DNA of 38,074 bases from Chloroflexota bacterium (GTDB taxonomy: Bacteria > Chloroflexota > Anaerolineae > JAAYEA01), in assembly GCA_019873665.1 (NCBI GenBank), contig JAIOAV010000031.1, forward strand, positions 1-38,074, written 5' to 3'. The notes below the pieces were generated by a model that was not told where the DNA came from, did not search any database, and saw only the letters and a list, made by a program, of their open reading frames with translations. A program made the translations under genes and the position numbers. Positions 1 through 9,160 of the stretch are shown piece by piece (the stretch's first letter is position 1; the number at the start of each line of letters is the position of its first letter).

Positions 1-14
1 TGCTCTTCCGATCT
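1..14. other. Illumina adapter remnant at left contig end
   Basis: The first 14 bases, TGCTCTTCCGATCT, are identical to the 3' end of the Illumina TruSeq read-2 adapter. Bases 38059-38074 at the other end are the reverse complement of the same adapter. This is library-construction sequence, not genome. Genomic sequence begins at about base 15. Confidence 0.97.
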
Positions 15-15
15 C

Positions 16-585
16 GTGACTCCCCAGCCGGAGGAAGAGCTTGAGGAGATCGAGCATGTGGTACGAGAACTACCTCCGCAGTTAGATGCGATCCTGCGCA
101 TCGTGCTGGCGGTAGCGATCGTCGTCTTTGTCGTGTGGCTGATTACACTGGCGTTGCGGCGTCGCCAGCCCAAACGTCACGCCGAGGTGCTGGAAAGCCG
201 TGAATCGGTCTTTTCCTGGGATCTGCTAAGAGACCAGATCAGATCCATCTTCCGACGTCCGCGCCCGGCGCCTGCGCCGCCTTTCTTCGTCCCCCTAGGT
301 AACACCGATGATCCTCGGCTCGCGATCCGAGCTGCCTACCAGCGCTTGCTGGCGCTGGCAATCGAACAGGGGTTACCCCGTCTGCGCGCGCAAACGCCGA
401 GCGCCTATCTAGTTCAGCTCAGCGAACGGTGGCCCGAGCAGCACGACGCGCTGCGGCTGGTAACGGAGAACTATATCATCGCCCGTTACCGGCCCGATCC
501 GCCGACCATGGCGCAGGCAGAAGCCACCGCACAAGCTGTAGAGTGGATTCAGCTTGCTCTGACCGCGACACCGACTCTATCTTGA
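16..585 (+). CDS. DUF4129 domain membrane protein, 5' end missing
   Basis: This is the C-terminal part of a membrane protein. The frame is open from the adapter junction, so the GTG at 16 is probably an internal codon rather than the start. The visible 189 residues begin with an acidic stretch, then one hydrophobic segment (about residues 25-47) followed by an Arg/Lys-rich stop-transfer sequence. A cytoplasmic domain (about residues 100-180) follows, containing an AYQRLLALA helix, a TPSAYL motif and a closing ARYRP motif. That order is typical of DUF4129, which often forms the C-terminus of transglutaminase-like membrane proteins or stands beside MoxR/DUF58 genes. Those partners would lie to the left and are not visible. 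The function of DUF4129 is not established. The family call is fairly safe; the full architecture is unknown. Confidence 0.75.
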   Translation: MTPQPEEELEEIEHVVRELPPQLDAILRIVLAVAIVVFVVWLITLALRRRQPKRHAEVLESRESVFSWDLLRDQIRSIFRRPRPAPAPPFFVPLGNTDDPRLAIRAAYQRLLALAIEQGLPRLRAQTPSAYLVQLSERWPEQHDALRLVTENYIIARYRPDPPTMAQAEATAQAVEWIQLALTATPTLS

Positions 586-629
586 TCATCCCGCTCTCGT
601 GTGGATGTCGCCTTTGTATTGGCCCCGCC

Positions 630-658
630 TTGTACTTTCCGCACGCTTGTGGCATAAT
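630..658 (+). promoter_or_regulatory. Candidate sigma70-type promoter of the polyol operon
   Basis: TTGTAC at 630-635 and CATAAT at 653-658 are separated by 17 bases. The -10 matches consensus at 5 of 6 positions and the -35 at 3 of 6. It lies about 75 bases upstream of the D-lyxose isomerase start, in the only intergenic space before the operon. Confidence 0.5.
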
Positions 659-710
659 CGTCGGCGGGCCACAGGCTAGCCCACTTATCGACAGATCGCA
701 GTCGCTCTAG

Positions 711-1271
<561 letters not shown>

Positions 1272-1294
1272 TAGCCGATCGAGAAGGCGGGGCA

Positions 1295-2473
1295 ATGAAA
1301 AAGGCGCTGATGTACGGCGCGGGAAACGTAGGGCGCGGTTTCCTCGGCCAGCTCTTTGCCGAGTCTGGATATGAGGTCGTGTTCGTGGACATTGTGCCGG
1401 AGCTCGTGGCGGCGCTCAACGATAAGGGCAGCTATCGCCTGGTATTGGTGAGCAACGAGGGCGCGCAGGAGATCCAGGTGCGGAACGTCCGCGCGGTGGA
1501 TGGGCATGACACAGAACGCGTGGTGGCTGAGTTGGCTGATGCAGACTTGGCAGCGACGGCGGTAGGTGCGAGCATCTTGCCGCGCATCGCCCCTGTGGTG
1601 GCCGCCGCCATCGTGCGGCGGGCGCAAGCCACACCCTCCCGGCCACTCAACATCATTATCTGCGAGAACCTCAAGGATGCTGCCTCCCTCTTCCGTGGCA
1701 TGCTGGAGTCGTATGTGCCCGACCCGTACAAGGCATTCCTGGCACAACAAGTCGGGCTGGTAGAGGCGGTGATTGGGCGGATGGTGCCAATCGTACCGCC
1801 CGAGCTGCAGCAAGAGGATCCATCGCTTATCCTCGCCGAGCCATACAAGGTGCTGCCGGTGGATCGCGCCGGCTTCGTGGGGCCCATCCCGGATATCGTG
1901 GGCATGGAGCCGCACGATCGGTTTGTCGCGTATGTGGATCGCAAGCTGTATATCCACAACGCCGGTCACGCCGTGCTGGCCTATCTCGGCTACCTGAAGG
2001 GGTGGACGTACGGCTACGAGGCGCTGGGGGATCCGGACATTCACCCCTGGTTGCGGCGCGCGCTTGACGAATCGCAGAAAGCGCTGGTGGCGCATCACGG
2101 CCTCGATGCGGCTGCCTTGCGGGCACACGTGGACGATCTCCTCATCCGTTTTGGCAACCGCGCGCTGGGCGATACCATCTACCGACTGGCCCGCGACCCG
2201 CTGCGCAAACTCGGCCCAACAGATCGCCTGGTCGGGGCTGCCCGGCTCGCGCTGGCACACGATATCGAACCGCTGGGTCTCGCCACCGGCATCGCGGCGG
2301 GGCTGGCTTTCGACCACCCGGACGACCTGCGCGCCGCCGAATTGCAGAGGCGGCTCGTGGCACAGGGCTTGGACGCAGTGCTACAGGAGGTCTGCGGCCT
2401 GGAGCCGGCCGGACCGCTGGCGTCGCTGGTGAAGAAACGGTATGCTCTGGTGCGGGCGGGGCGACACTGGTGA
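1295..2473 (+). CDS. mtlD: Mannitol-1-phosphate 5-dehydrogenase
   Basis: This NAD-dependent enzyme interconverts mannitol 1-phosphate and fructose 6-phosphate in the cytoplasm. At 392 residues it matches MtlD of Escherichia coli along its whole length: an N-terminal Rossmann motif GAGNVGRG (residues 8-15), the ICENL segment near 122-126, and the catalytic motif DRKLYIHNAGH with Lys217, Asn222 and His225. The polyol-specific long-chain dehydrogenase C-terminal helical domain is complete. No mannitol PTS genes are visible nearby, so the source of mannitol 1-phosphate here is open; it could be made by another kinase, or the enzyme could run in the mannitol-forming direction. The gene sits between the lyxose isomerase and a PfkB kinase, with 10 bases before the preferred start of the latter. 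Confidence 0.9.
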   Translation: MKKALMYGAGNVGRGFLGQLFAESGYEVVFVDIVPELVAALNDKGSYRLVLVSNEGAQEIQVRNVRAVDGHDTERVVAELADADLAATAVGASILPRIAPVVAAAIVRRAQATPSRPLNIIICENLKDAASLFRGMLESYVPDPYKAFLAQQVGLVEAVIGRMVPIVPPELQQEDPSLILAEPYKVLPVDRAGFVGPIPDIVGMEPHDRFVAYVDRKLYIHNAGHAVLAYLGYLKGWTYGYEALGDPDIHPWLRRALDESQKALVAHHGLDAAALRAHVDDLLIRFGNRALGDTIYRLARDPLRKLGPTDRLVGAARLALAHDIEPLGLATGIAAGLAFDHPDDLRAAELQRRLVAQGLDAVLQEVCGLEPAGPLASLVKKRYALVRAGRHW

Positions 2474-2483
2474 GTGTGAGCGC

Positions 2484-3410
2484 GTGATCTACACTGTGAC
2501 GTTGAATCCCGCCCTAGACAAGACGCTGCTGGCTACCGGATTAGAGCCGGAGACAATCAACCGCGCGCGCGTGCTACGCCTCGATTGTGGTGGCAAGGGG
2601 ATCAACGTCTCGCGTGCACTGCGAAATCTGGGCGTGCCCAGCGTGGCGACGGGCTGGATCGGCGGCGCAACGGGCGAGCAACTGGCGCAGAGGCTGCGGC
2701 AGGAGGGGATTCAGACCAATCTGATCCCCATAGTCGGCGAGACGCGCACCAATCTCACCATCCACGACCAGCACCGCGGCGTCCTCGTCAAGCTGAACGA
2801 GGCGGGGCCCACGGTAAGCAATGAGGAGGTGGGCGGTTTCCTGAAGCACGTGCAGCAGCATGTGCAACAGGGCGATATCTGGGTGCTTTCAGGGAATCTG
2901 CCCCCGGGCGCGCCGGATGACCTATACGCCACGCTGATTCGCCTCATTCAGGGCGCCGGCGGGAACGCCTGGCTGGATGCCAGCGGCGTGCCACTGCGAC
3001 TCGGCTGCGCAGCAGCCCCCAAGCTGGTCAAGCCAAATCTGAGCGAGGCGGAATCAGTAGTGGGGCGCAGCCTGGCGACCGGTGACTTGGGCGAGGCGTT
3101 ACGCACATTCCTGGACATGAGCATCGCGTGCGTGGCGATCTCCCTGGGTAAAGATGGCGCAGTGATCGCCGATGGCCGCGCCGCCTATTGGGCACGGCCA
3201 CCTACTGTGCAAGCACGGAGCAACATCGGCGCGGGAGACTCGTTGCTGGCCGGGCTGCTGTGGAGCGCGACCCAATGTATGCCGCTGGCGGAGATGATCC
3301 GCTGGGCGGTCGCGGCGGGCACGGCTGCGGTGTTGGAGGAGGGGACCGGCGTCTGCACGCGGGCGCGCACCGAAGCGCTATATGCACAGGTAGCGGTCGC
3401 GCCGCTATAG
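2484..3410 (+). CDS. 1-phosphofructokinase / tagatose-6-phosphate kinase family (PfkB)
   Basis: This ATP-dependent sugar-phosphate kinase belongs to the FruK/LacC branch of the PfkB family and probably makes a ketohexose 1,6-bisphosphate. With the GTG start at 2484 the protein is 308 residues, begins with the family's typical IYTVTLNPALDKT sequence, and avoids overlapping mtlD; an ATG at 2442 would add a 14-residue tail unlike the family. The substrate motif GGKGINVS lies at about residues 36-43 and the GAGDS anion hole/catalytic base at about 249-253 (Asp252). The product of MtlD is fructose 6-phosphate, so a fructose-phosphate substrate fits the operon. FruK, LacC and Pfk-2 activities cannot be told apart by eye. 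No strong Shine-Dalgarno precedes the GTG, so translation may be coupled to mtlD. Confidence 0.83.
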   Translation: MIYTVTLNPALDKTLLATGLEPETINRARVLRLDCGGKGINVSRALRNLGVPSVATGWIGGATGEQLAQRLRQEGIQTNLIPIVGETRTNLTIHDQHRGVLVKLNEAGPTVSNEEVGGFLKHVQQHVQQGDIWVLSGNLPPGAPDDLYATLIRLIQGAGGNAWLDASGVPLRLGCAAAPKLVKPNLSEAESVVGRSLATGDLGEALRTFLDMSIACVAISLGKDGAVIADGRAAYWARPPTVQARSNIGAGDSLLAGLLWSATQCMPLAEMIRWAVAAGTAAVLEEGTGVCTRARTEALYAQVAVAPL

Positions 3411-3446
3411 AGCCACAGGGCCCATGGCGTGTTTCGGTCTGACCAA

Positions 3447-3455
3447 TGGTATGAT
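3447..3455 (+). promoter_or_regulatory. Candidate extended -10 promoter before the polyol dehydrogenase
   Basis: TGGTATGAT at 3447-3455 reads as an extended -10 (TG, one base, then TATGAT, 5 of 6 to consensus). It stands 28 bases before the ATG at 3483, in the 72-base gap after the kinase. No good -35 is visible. It could give the dehydrogenase its own transcription start inside the operon. Confidence 0.35.
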
Positions 3456-3482
3456 CTCTCAGGAACGAGGTGAAAGCTAAAA

Positions 3483-4514
3483 ATGAAAGTCGCCAAGCTA
3501 TATGGCGCGCGCGATGTGCGCATTGAACAAGCCCCGGCGCCGGAACCCGGGCCGGGTGAGGTTGCCCTCAAAGTCAGGGCAGTTGGCATTTGCGGATCCG
3601 ACGTTCACTATTACAAAGAGGGAGGCATCGGCGATGCCACGGTGGAGCAGCCGTTGATCTGGGGGCACGAGTTCTCCGCCGAGATTGCCGATCTGGGCAC
3701 AGGCGTTACCGGCCTGCACGTGGGTCAAGCGGTCGCAGTGGACCCCGCGCGACCCTGCGGGCATTGCGAGTTCTGTCTGGAGGGAAAATCGAACCTCTGC
3801 CCAGAGGTGGTCTTTGCGGGATCGCCGGGTGTCGATGGCGCGATGAGCGAGTACATGGTGTATCCGGCCAAGTACTGCTATCCGCTGCCTGAGAATCTGG
3901 ACTATGCTGAGGGCGCCATCCTGGAGCCGCTGGGCGTCGCCATCCATGCGGTAGATCTGGGCAAGATCCGCGTCGGCCAGATGGCTGCTGTGCTTGGATG
4001 CGGGCCAATCGGGCTGTTGACCATCCAGGTCGTGCGGGTAGCGGGCGCCAGCCGCATCTTTGCCACCGAGCCGCTCGGTTACCGGCTGGAGGCTGCGAAA
4101 CGGGCCGGCGCGACCGATACCTATAATCCGCAACAACAGAACATCGTTGAGGCCATACTGAACGCGACGAAAGGTCGTGGTGTGGATGTGGTCTTTGAGT
4201 GCGCCGGGGCGCAGGAGACGGTGGACCAGGCCATGCGGATCGCCAAGCCGGGCGGGACGGTAGTATTGGTGGGCATCCCGAGCGTTGACACGACGACATT
4301 CACCGCCTCGGTAGCGCGTCGCAAGGGGTTGAATATCAAGATGTCACGGCGCATGAAAGAGGTGTACCCGCGCGCCATGGCACTGGCCGCACGCGGCATG
4401 GTGGATCTTCGCTCCATCATCACGCATCGCCTGCCGATCGAACGGGCAGCCGAGGCATTCGCGCTGTTGGAGCATTATCGCGACAATGTGATCAAGGTCA
4501 TCATCGAACTCTAG
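3483..4514 (+). CDS. Zinc-dependent polyol dehydrogenase (sorbitol/xylitol/L-iditol 2-dehydrogenase type)
   Basis: This medium-chain dehydrogenase most likely oxidises a polyol such as sorbitol, xylitol or arabitol to the ketose with NAD+. In its 343 residues the catalytic zinc ligands are visible as Cys37, His62 and Glu63, with Glu148 in the EPL motif. The structural zinc site is complete (Cys92, Cys95, Cys98, Cys106). The coenzyme motif GCGPIG is at 172-177. The Shine-Dalgarno GAGGTGA at 3467-3473 supports the ATG at 3483. It closes the polyol operon and is followed by a strong terminator. Ketoses it would make, xylulose or fructose, are the products or substrates of the lyxose isomerase and sugar kinase steps upstream, so the four genes form a coherent route. 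The exact polyol is not determinable. Confidence 0.87.
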   Translation: MKVAKLYGARDVRIEQAPAPEPGPGEVALKVRAVGICGSDVHYYKEGGIGDATVEQPLIWGHEFSAEIADLGTGVTGLHVGQAVAVDPARPCGHCEFCLEGKSNLCPEVVFAGSPGVDGAMSEYMVYPAKYCYPLPENLDYAEGAILEPLGVAIHAVDLGKIRVGQMAAVLGCGPIGLLTIQVVRVAGASRIFATEPLGYRLEAAKRAGATDTYNPQQQNIVEAILNATKGRGVDVVFECAGAQETVDQAMRIAKPGGTVVLVGIPSVDTTTFTASVARRKGLNIKMSRRMKEVYPRAMALAARGMVDLRSIITHRLPIERAAEAFALLEHYRDNVIKVIIEL

Positions 4515-4526
4515 CCCTGACACCGG

Positions 4527-4562
4527 CACAAAAAAGCAGGGCGCACGCCCTGCTTTTTTGTG
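4527..4562. terminator. Bidirectional intrinsic terminator
   Basis: A perfect 17-bp inverted repeat (4527-4543 against 4546-4562) with a GC-rich core flanked by six A on one side and six T on the other. It can end transcription from both directions: the polyol operon arriving on the plus strand and the lytic transglycosylase gene arriving on the minus strand. Confidence 0.95.
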
Positions 4563-4596
4563 CGACACGCACTCACATCCAGAGCATGACATCATC

Positions 4597-7128
4597 TCAG
4601 TCGCCAGGGTACAGGGCGACGTACACTGCGTATTGCTTGGCGATCTCCATCACATACGTCTTGGGCTCGGCAGCGGTGATCCTTTCCACAAACAGGTCAG
4701 TATCGGCGATGGGCAGGCCACCCGCCCATCTTTCCACGTTGCCCGGGCCGCCGTTATATCCGGCCAACGCGCCATAGATGTTGCCGTCGAACATGCGCAG
4801 TGCGGCGGCCAGATACCACATCCCGTAGGCAACGCTCACGCGCGGACGGTAGAGATCATCCGGGTCAAAGCGACGCTCTCCCAACCGCGACGCGATCCAT
4901 TCTCCGGTGCTCGGCATCACCTGGCAGAGGCCCCGTGCCCCCGCCCAAGAGGTAGCGCGCGCCTCAAAGAGGCTCTCCTGGCGAATAAGCGCCAAGAAGA
5001 GACGGGGATCAAGGTTGTACTTTCCTGCCTCCTCCAGCAGCAATTCGATGTAGTGGGTCGGGTAGGCAAAGTACGCCAGGAAAGCCGGCATCTCCTGCCA
5101 AGGCGGGCTGTCGGCCAAGCGGCGAATCTGCTCCAGACAGGCGAGCACAATGGAATACGCCTCCTGCTCCTGCATATCGAGCGCCAGCGCATAGAGCGCC
5201 AATGGCTGCTCGCGCACCGCTTCCTGCACGACCCGGAAGGCTGCCCTTGCCTCCTCCCACGCGCCGGCGTCCCAGAGCTCCGTGCCGATCGCATACCATT
5301 CATGGCCCTGCACACTCTGCCGCGCCACATCCAGCGTGTCAGTGCGACCCAGCGTCCCATTCAGCTCCTGTAGCCACGCCTCTGCTTCCGCGCGCCCCGT
5401 TGCCTCTGGTCGGTACGCCTCTAGCTGCAAGAGCGAGCTGTCCACCTCTTCAAGGGATATCTCGGGTGTCGTGCCAGCCAGTAGCGCCTGCGCGCGGAGG
5501 CCATAATATCCCAGTGGGTCAGCGGCCGCCGCATCCTGCCAGCGCGCGAGAGCGTTGGCCTCCACGCCTGCGTGCTGCCAAGCCTTCCCAATCCAGAACA
5601 GGAGCGCGGCTTGCTGGCTGGCGACAGGGTTCGTCTCCAGCGCCTTTTCCCATGCCAGGCGCGCACTCTCGTATTGCCCGGCCTGATAGTAGCCCAACCC
5701 TGCCAGGAGCTGTGCCCGCGTCGCATAGCCGCTGCGGGGATATTTGGTGTAGAGCGACTCGTATGCGACAGAGGCCCTGGCCGGTTCGCCCAGATTGTCC
5801 CACAGTTGCGCCTGCCGCCAGAGGACCTCGGGCGCTTGCACATAGCCGGGATACCATTTCAATACCCGTTCATACGCCGCCACTGCCCCCCTGGGGTCCG
5901 CTGATAGCTGCAGCACCACCCCGCGCTGGAACATGGCATCCCGCGCCTGGCCGCTATCGGGATATGATTTGATGATTCTGTCAAAGGTCGCCAGCGCGGC
6001 ATCCCAGCTTTGCAGGTCCCGCTGCGCCAGACCGATGTACAGGAGGGCCTGCGGCATATCCGCCTTGGCCTGCGTCGTCATATACGACTCTAGCACCTCG
6101 ATCGCCCTCTGATACTGGCCAGCATGATAGTTGATGATACCGCGCAGCAGCGGGTCAACTGCCATGTCCATCTCCAGTAGCGCCACCAGCGACTGATACG
6201 CGCCATACGCTGTCGGATAGAGCGACATCACCTTGCGGAACCAGAAGGCGGCATCATCGTGCCGCCCCGCCGCGAGATAGGTGGCGCCGATCTCGTAGCC
6301 TAGCTGCGCCTTGTAGATGTCGGATGTCGTAGCATCCAGGACTCGCTGATAGTAGCTGACCGCCTCCTCCACCTTTTCCTGGCGACGGTAGAGCGTGGCC
6401 AGTTCCTCCATTACCTGGCGTTGCAGGCTGGCGGGGATGGTTGCCGACAGGGCGTGTGCGTAGGCGTCTATTGCCGCGTCGTCATCGCCCATTTGCCGAT
6501 ACACATCCCCCAGGCGGGCGTCCACATAGCCCGCGACGTGCGTCTGCCGGGCGCGGAAGCGCTTGAAGAACTCGGCCGCCTTGGCCCATTCGCCCAGCGC
6601 GTTGTGGGCGACCGCCAGCCGGAAAAAGACGCCAGGGATGTGCGGCGAATCAGGATAATCCTCGACCAAGTGGCCAAAGACGTCAATCACCATTCGCCAA
6701 TCGCCTTGCACATAATATGTCTCACCCAACTGGAAGAGCGCCTCGGCGGCCAGTGCTGGCTCGGGTGTTGCCGCTTCCTGTAGAGCCAGGAGCACGGCGG
6801 CGTATTCGGCCACGGCGCGCTCGTAATCCCCCTGTCTGCGTAGCGCAGCCGCAGTGGGAAGACGAACTTCGGGCGGGATGGAAGGCGTGGCGGTGGGTGG
6901 CTTCGGCGTGGGTGTCGGCAAAGCTGTGGGCGAGGATGTGGGCGCTGCCGCTGTGGGCGAAAGCGGTGTCATACTCGCTGTCGCCGTCACGCCAGAGGTG
7001 GGTGTCTGCGCTGCAGGCGCGATGGTGAGCGTTTGCCCGCGTTCACACGCCGCGATGGCTGGAATCGCCAGCAGCAGGATGATGGTCGGCCATATCTTCT
7101 TGGTTCGAGTTATGCAGGGATTTGCCAT
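4597..7128 (-). CDS. Lipoprotein soluble lytic transglycosylase with TPR repeats (Slt70-like)
   Basis: A cell-envelope lytic transglycosylase that cleaves peptidoglycan glycan strands, probably for cell-wall turnover. From the ATG at 7128 the protein is 843 residues; longer in-frame starts would place 43 extra residues before an otherwise perfect signal peptide. Residues 1-28 form a lipoprotein signal: KK, a hydrophobic stretch and the lipobox AIAAC with Cys28. A Thr/Pro/Ala-rich linker follows, then a long helical body of TPR-like repeats (about 90-680). The C-terminal SLT domain carries the catalytic glutamate in RQES (Glu718), the GLCQVMPST motif and the AGYNGGPGNV motif. The order (signal, TPR superhelix, SLT) is that of Slt70, with a longer TPR region than in E. 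coli. It is convergent with the polyol operon. Confidence 0.9.
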   Translation of the reverse strand: MANPCITRTKKIWPTIILLLAIPAIAACERGQTLTIAPAAQTPTSGVTATASMTPLSPTAAAPTSSPTALPTPTPKPPTATPSIPPEVRLPTAAALRRQGDYERAVAEYAAVLLALQEAATPEPALAAEALFQLGETYYVQGDWRMVIDVFGHLVEDYPDSPHIPGVFFRLAVAHNALGEWAKAAEFFKRFRARQTHVAGYVDARLGDVYRQMGDDDAAIDAYAHALSATIPASLQRQVMEELATLYRRQEKVEEAVSYYQRVLDATTSDIYKAQLGYEIGATYLAAGRHDDAAFWFRKVMSLYPTAYGAYQSLVALLEMDMAVDPLLRGIINYHAGQYQRAIEVLESYMTTQAKADMPQALLYIGLAQRDLQSWDAALATFDRIIKSYPDSGQARDAMFQRGVVLQLSADPRGAVAAYERVLKWYPGYVQAPEVLWRQAQLWDNLGEPARASVAYESLYTKYPRSGYATRAQLLAGLGYYQAGQYESARLAWEKALETNPVASQQAALLFWIGKAWQHAGVEANALARWQDAAAADPLGYYGLRAQALLAGTTPEISLEEVDSSLLQLEAYRPEATGRAEAEAWLQELNGTLGRTDTLDVARQSVQGHEWYAIGTELWDAGAWEEARAAFRVVQEAVREQPLALYALALDMQEQEAYSIVLACLEQIRRLADSPPWQEMPAFLAYFAYPTHYIELLLEEAGKYNLDPRLFLALIRQESLFEARATSWAGARGLCQVMPSTGEWIASRLGERRFDPDDLYRPRVSVAYGMWYLAAALRMFDGNIYGALAGYNGGPGNVERWAGGLPIADTDLFVERITAAEPKTYVMEIAKQYAVYVALYPGD

Positions 7129-7289
7129 GTTGCTCCATGCGGAAGGGGCGGCGATCCTATGCTCCGGGGGCAAGGGTGGTGGCGAGAGGATCGTGCATCG
7201 CGGCCACAGGGCAGCATCGCCACAGTCACCACTTGCGAGTCCAGCGTCACCCTGCAACAGGGGGACGCCACGGCCCGCAACTATCTGCT

Positions 7290-7317
7290 ATTATAATCAT
7301 ACCGCCCCTCCGCGCAA
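7290..7317 (-). promoter_or_regulatory. Candidate promoter of the lytic transglycosylase gene
   Basis: On the minus strand a perfect TATAAT (7295 to 7290) is preceded, 16 bases upstream, by TTGCGC (7317 to 7312), 3 of 6 to the -35 consensus. It is about 160 bases upstream of the lipoprotein start, so the 5' leader would be long. TATAAT is also present on the plus strand at 7292-7297, so direction is uncertain. Confidence 0.35.
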
Positions 7318-7354
7318 AACGCGGCGTGACCCGGCAAGTCCGGGGCCCCCGGAT

Positions 7355-7382
7355 TTGTGACTCATCGGTTGTGCGATATAAT
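7355..7382 (+). promoter_or_regulatory. Promoter of the glycogen synthase gene
   Basis: TTGTGA at 7355-7360 and a perfect TATAAT at 7377-7382 are 16 bases apart. The -10 is 54 bases upstream of the glycogen synthase ATG. A 15-base palindrome (7339-7353) lies just upstream of the -35. Confidence 0.6.
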
Positions 7383-7435
7383 GTATCCAGAGCCAGATTG
7401 TCTTGCCACGCCAGCTATCAGGATGAGGGGATGCC

Positions 7436-9160
7436 ATGGATTCTGCACTCAAGATCGCCTTTGTTACTGCCGAGGTCAGACCCTTTGCCGCAACGGGTGG
7501 TCTCGCGGATGTGGCGGCAGCCCTGCCCAAGGAGCTGCGCAGATTGGGGCACGATGTGCGCCTGATCATGCCCCACTATGCCATGATCGAGGCACAGAGG
7601 CCGACCCTGCAGGAGATCCCCGCGCTGCGCGAGCCTATACTCGTGCCCAACGAGGGGCGGATGTGCGTCAAGGCAACGCATCTTCCGAACACTGACGTGC
7701 CGGTTTACCTGCTCCAGGCGCTAGACCGCGACTATTACAGCCGCACCCACAATCGCGATCAGATCTACGGCTGGCCGGATGACGGCAGCCGCTTCATATT
7801 TCTCTGCCGCGGCACGCTGGAACTGCTGAACGCGTTGGACTGGACGCCGGATGTCATTCACTGTAATGACTGGCACGCTGGCCTCATCCCTACCTATCTG
7901 CAGAGCGTTTACCGATACGATTTCCCGTGCACGGCGTCCGTCTATACGTCGCACAATCTCCTCTATAGCGGCCCCGACAACCTCTCCGCCGCCGCGTCGC
8001 GGGAAGCAGGGCTGGGCCGAGAGCTCTTACCACTGGTGCATCCGCACGAGTACTATGGCCACTTTAACTTTGCCAAAGGCGCGCTACTCACCGCGGATGT
8101 TGTCAACACGGTCAGTCCCACATACGCGGAGGAGGTGCTGCTGCCGGAATCAGAACCGCTGCCCTACGAGGTACGCATTCCCGACGGATCGCAGGTGCTC
8201 AGGCACCGCCCACGCATTCCCAATGGCGTCGGCTTTTGCGATATCCTGCGTTACCGGCGGCAGAGCCGGCCATTTGTCGGCATCCTCAACGGCATTGACG
8301 CAGACTACTGGAATCCGCGGACAGACGCGCTGCTGGAGATACCCACATTGAGCGGCCTGGCGCAACAGCTATCGCCAGCGATTCACATTGACCCGCTGCC
8401 ATTGTCAGTGTTGTGCTACGGGGCAGACGATGCTCCAGAGCAGATCATGGCGCGCAAGGTGCTGCACAAGCGTCGTCTGCAGCGGCTTTGCGGGCTCGCG
8501 CTGGACGACGGGGCGCTGCTTATTGGCCGCGTGGCGCGTATCGGCGACCAGAAGGACTATGTCCTGATGGCCGAGGACGCGCGAGCGCTCTCGGCCATGA
8601 TGGGGATGCCATGCCAATTCGTCGTGCTGGGGCGAGCGTCAGGTGGTGACACGGTCGGCCAGTGGTACCGCCGTGAATACACGCGCTTTGACCAGACATA
8701 CCCGGACCGACTCTGCTACCTCAATAGCCGTTGTGAGCAGTGGCTGGGCCAGCCGTTGCCGCCAAACGCAGATTTTGAGCTTGAGCACCTGATCTACGCG
8801 GGATGTGACGCGTTTCTGATCCCCTCGCTCTACGAGCCATGCGGCCTGACGCAGATGGTCAGCCTTCGCTATGGCACGGTACCGATCGTGCGCCGCACCG
8901 GCGGCCTGGCGGACACGGTACGTGACGCCAGCGAGCCACCGCATCCGGTCAAAGGGGGAGGCTTTGTCTTTGTCGAACCATCGCCCGCTGCGCTGACCGA
9001 CGCGGTGTGGCGCGCAGTGAACCTCTACCGCGCTGAGCCAGACGCCTGGCGCGCGCTGGTCCTGGATGGCATGCAGAAGGACTTTTCCTGGACCCCCTCA
9101 GCGCATCAATATCTGGAAGCGTATCGCCTCTCGCAGCACATCCGACGCGGTGGCGGCTAG
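7436..9160 (+). CDS. glgA: Glycogen/starch synthase, GT5 family (ADP-glucose type)
   Basis: Glycosyltransferase that extends alpha-1,4-glucan chains from a nucleotide-glucose donor. The 574 residues have the GT-B two-domain layout of GlgA: the N-terminal FVTAEVRP/TGGLADV region (residues 9-26), VIHCNDWHAGL, the ILNGIDADYWNP linker segment, and the C-terminal EPCGLTQM glutamate motif followed by RRTGGLADTV. Two oddities stand out. The lysine of the usual KTGGL donor-binding motif is alanine here (Ala19, sequence FAATGGL). There is also an insertion of roughly 20-30 residues between the EEVLLPE segment and ILNGID, which makes the protein longer than the usual 470-500 residues. It may use ADP-glucose less tightly or a different donor. 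Its stop overlaps the stop of the convergent hbd-like gene. Confidence 0.85.
   Translation: MDSALKIAFVTAEVRPFAATGGLADVAAALPKELRRLGHDVRLIMPHYAMIEAQRPTLQEIPALREPILVPNEGRMCVKATHLPNTDVPVYLLQALDRDYYSRTHNRDQIYGWPDDGSRFIFLCRGTLELLNALDWTPDVIHCNDWHAGLIPTYLQSVYRYDFPCTASVYTSHNLLYSGPDNLSAAASREAGLGRELLPLVHPHEYYGHFNFAKGALLTADVVNTVSPTYAEEVLLPESEPLPYEVRIPDGSQVLRHRPRIPNGVGFCDILRYRRQSRPFVGILNGIDADYWNPRTDALLEIPTLSGLAQQLSPAIHIDPLPLSVLCYGADDAPEQIMARKVLHKRRLQRLCGLALDDGALLIGRVARIGDQKDYVLMAEDARALSAMMGMPCQFVVLGRASGGDTVGQWYRREYTRFDQTYPDRLCYLNSRCEQWLGQPLPPNADFELEHLIYAGCDAFLIPSLYEPCGLTQMVSLRYGTVPIVRRTGGLADTVRDASEPPHPVKGGGFVFVEPSPAALTDAVWRAVNLYRAEPDAWRALVLDGMQKDFSWTPSAHQYLEAYRLSQHIRRGGG

Larger units (their letters stand above)
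7129..7435. other. Divergent intergenic region between slt-like gene and glgA
   Basis: This 307-base gap holds no convincing gene. It contains candidate promoters for both flanking genes (annotated separately) and a perfect palindromic element: 7-bp arms at 7339-7345 and 7347-7353 (TCCGGGG and CCCCGGA) around one base, directly upstream of the glgA -35. That palindrome could be an operator or only a GC-rich hairpin; it has no T-run to make it a terminator. Confidence 0.5.
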
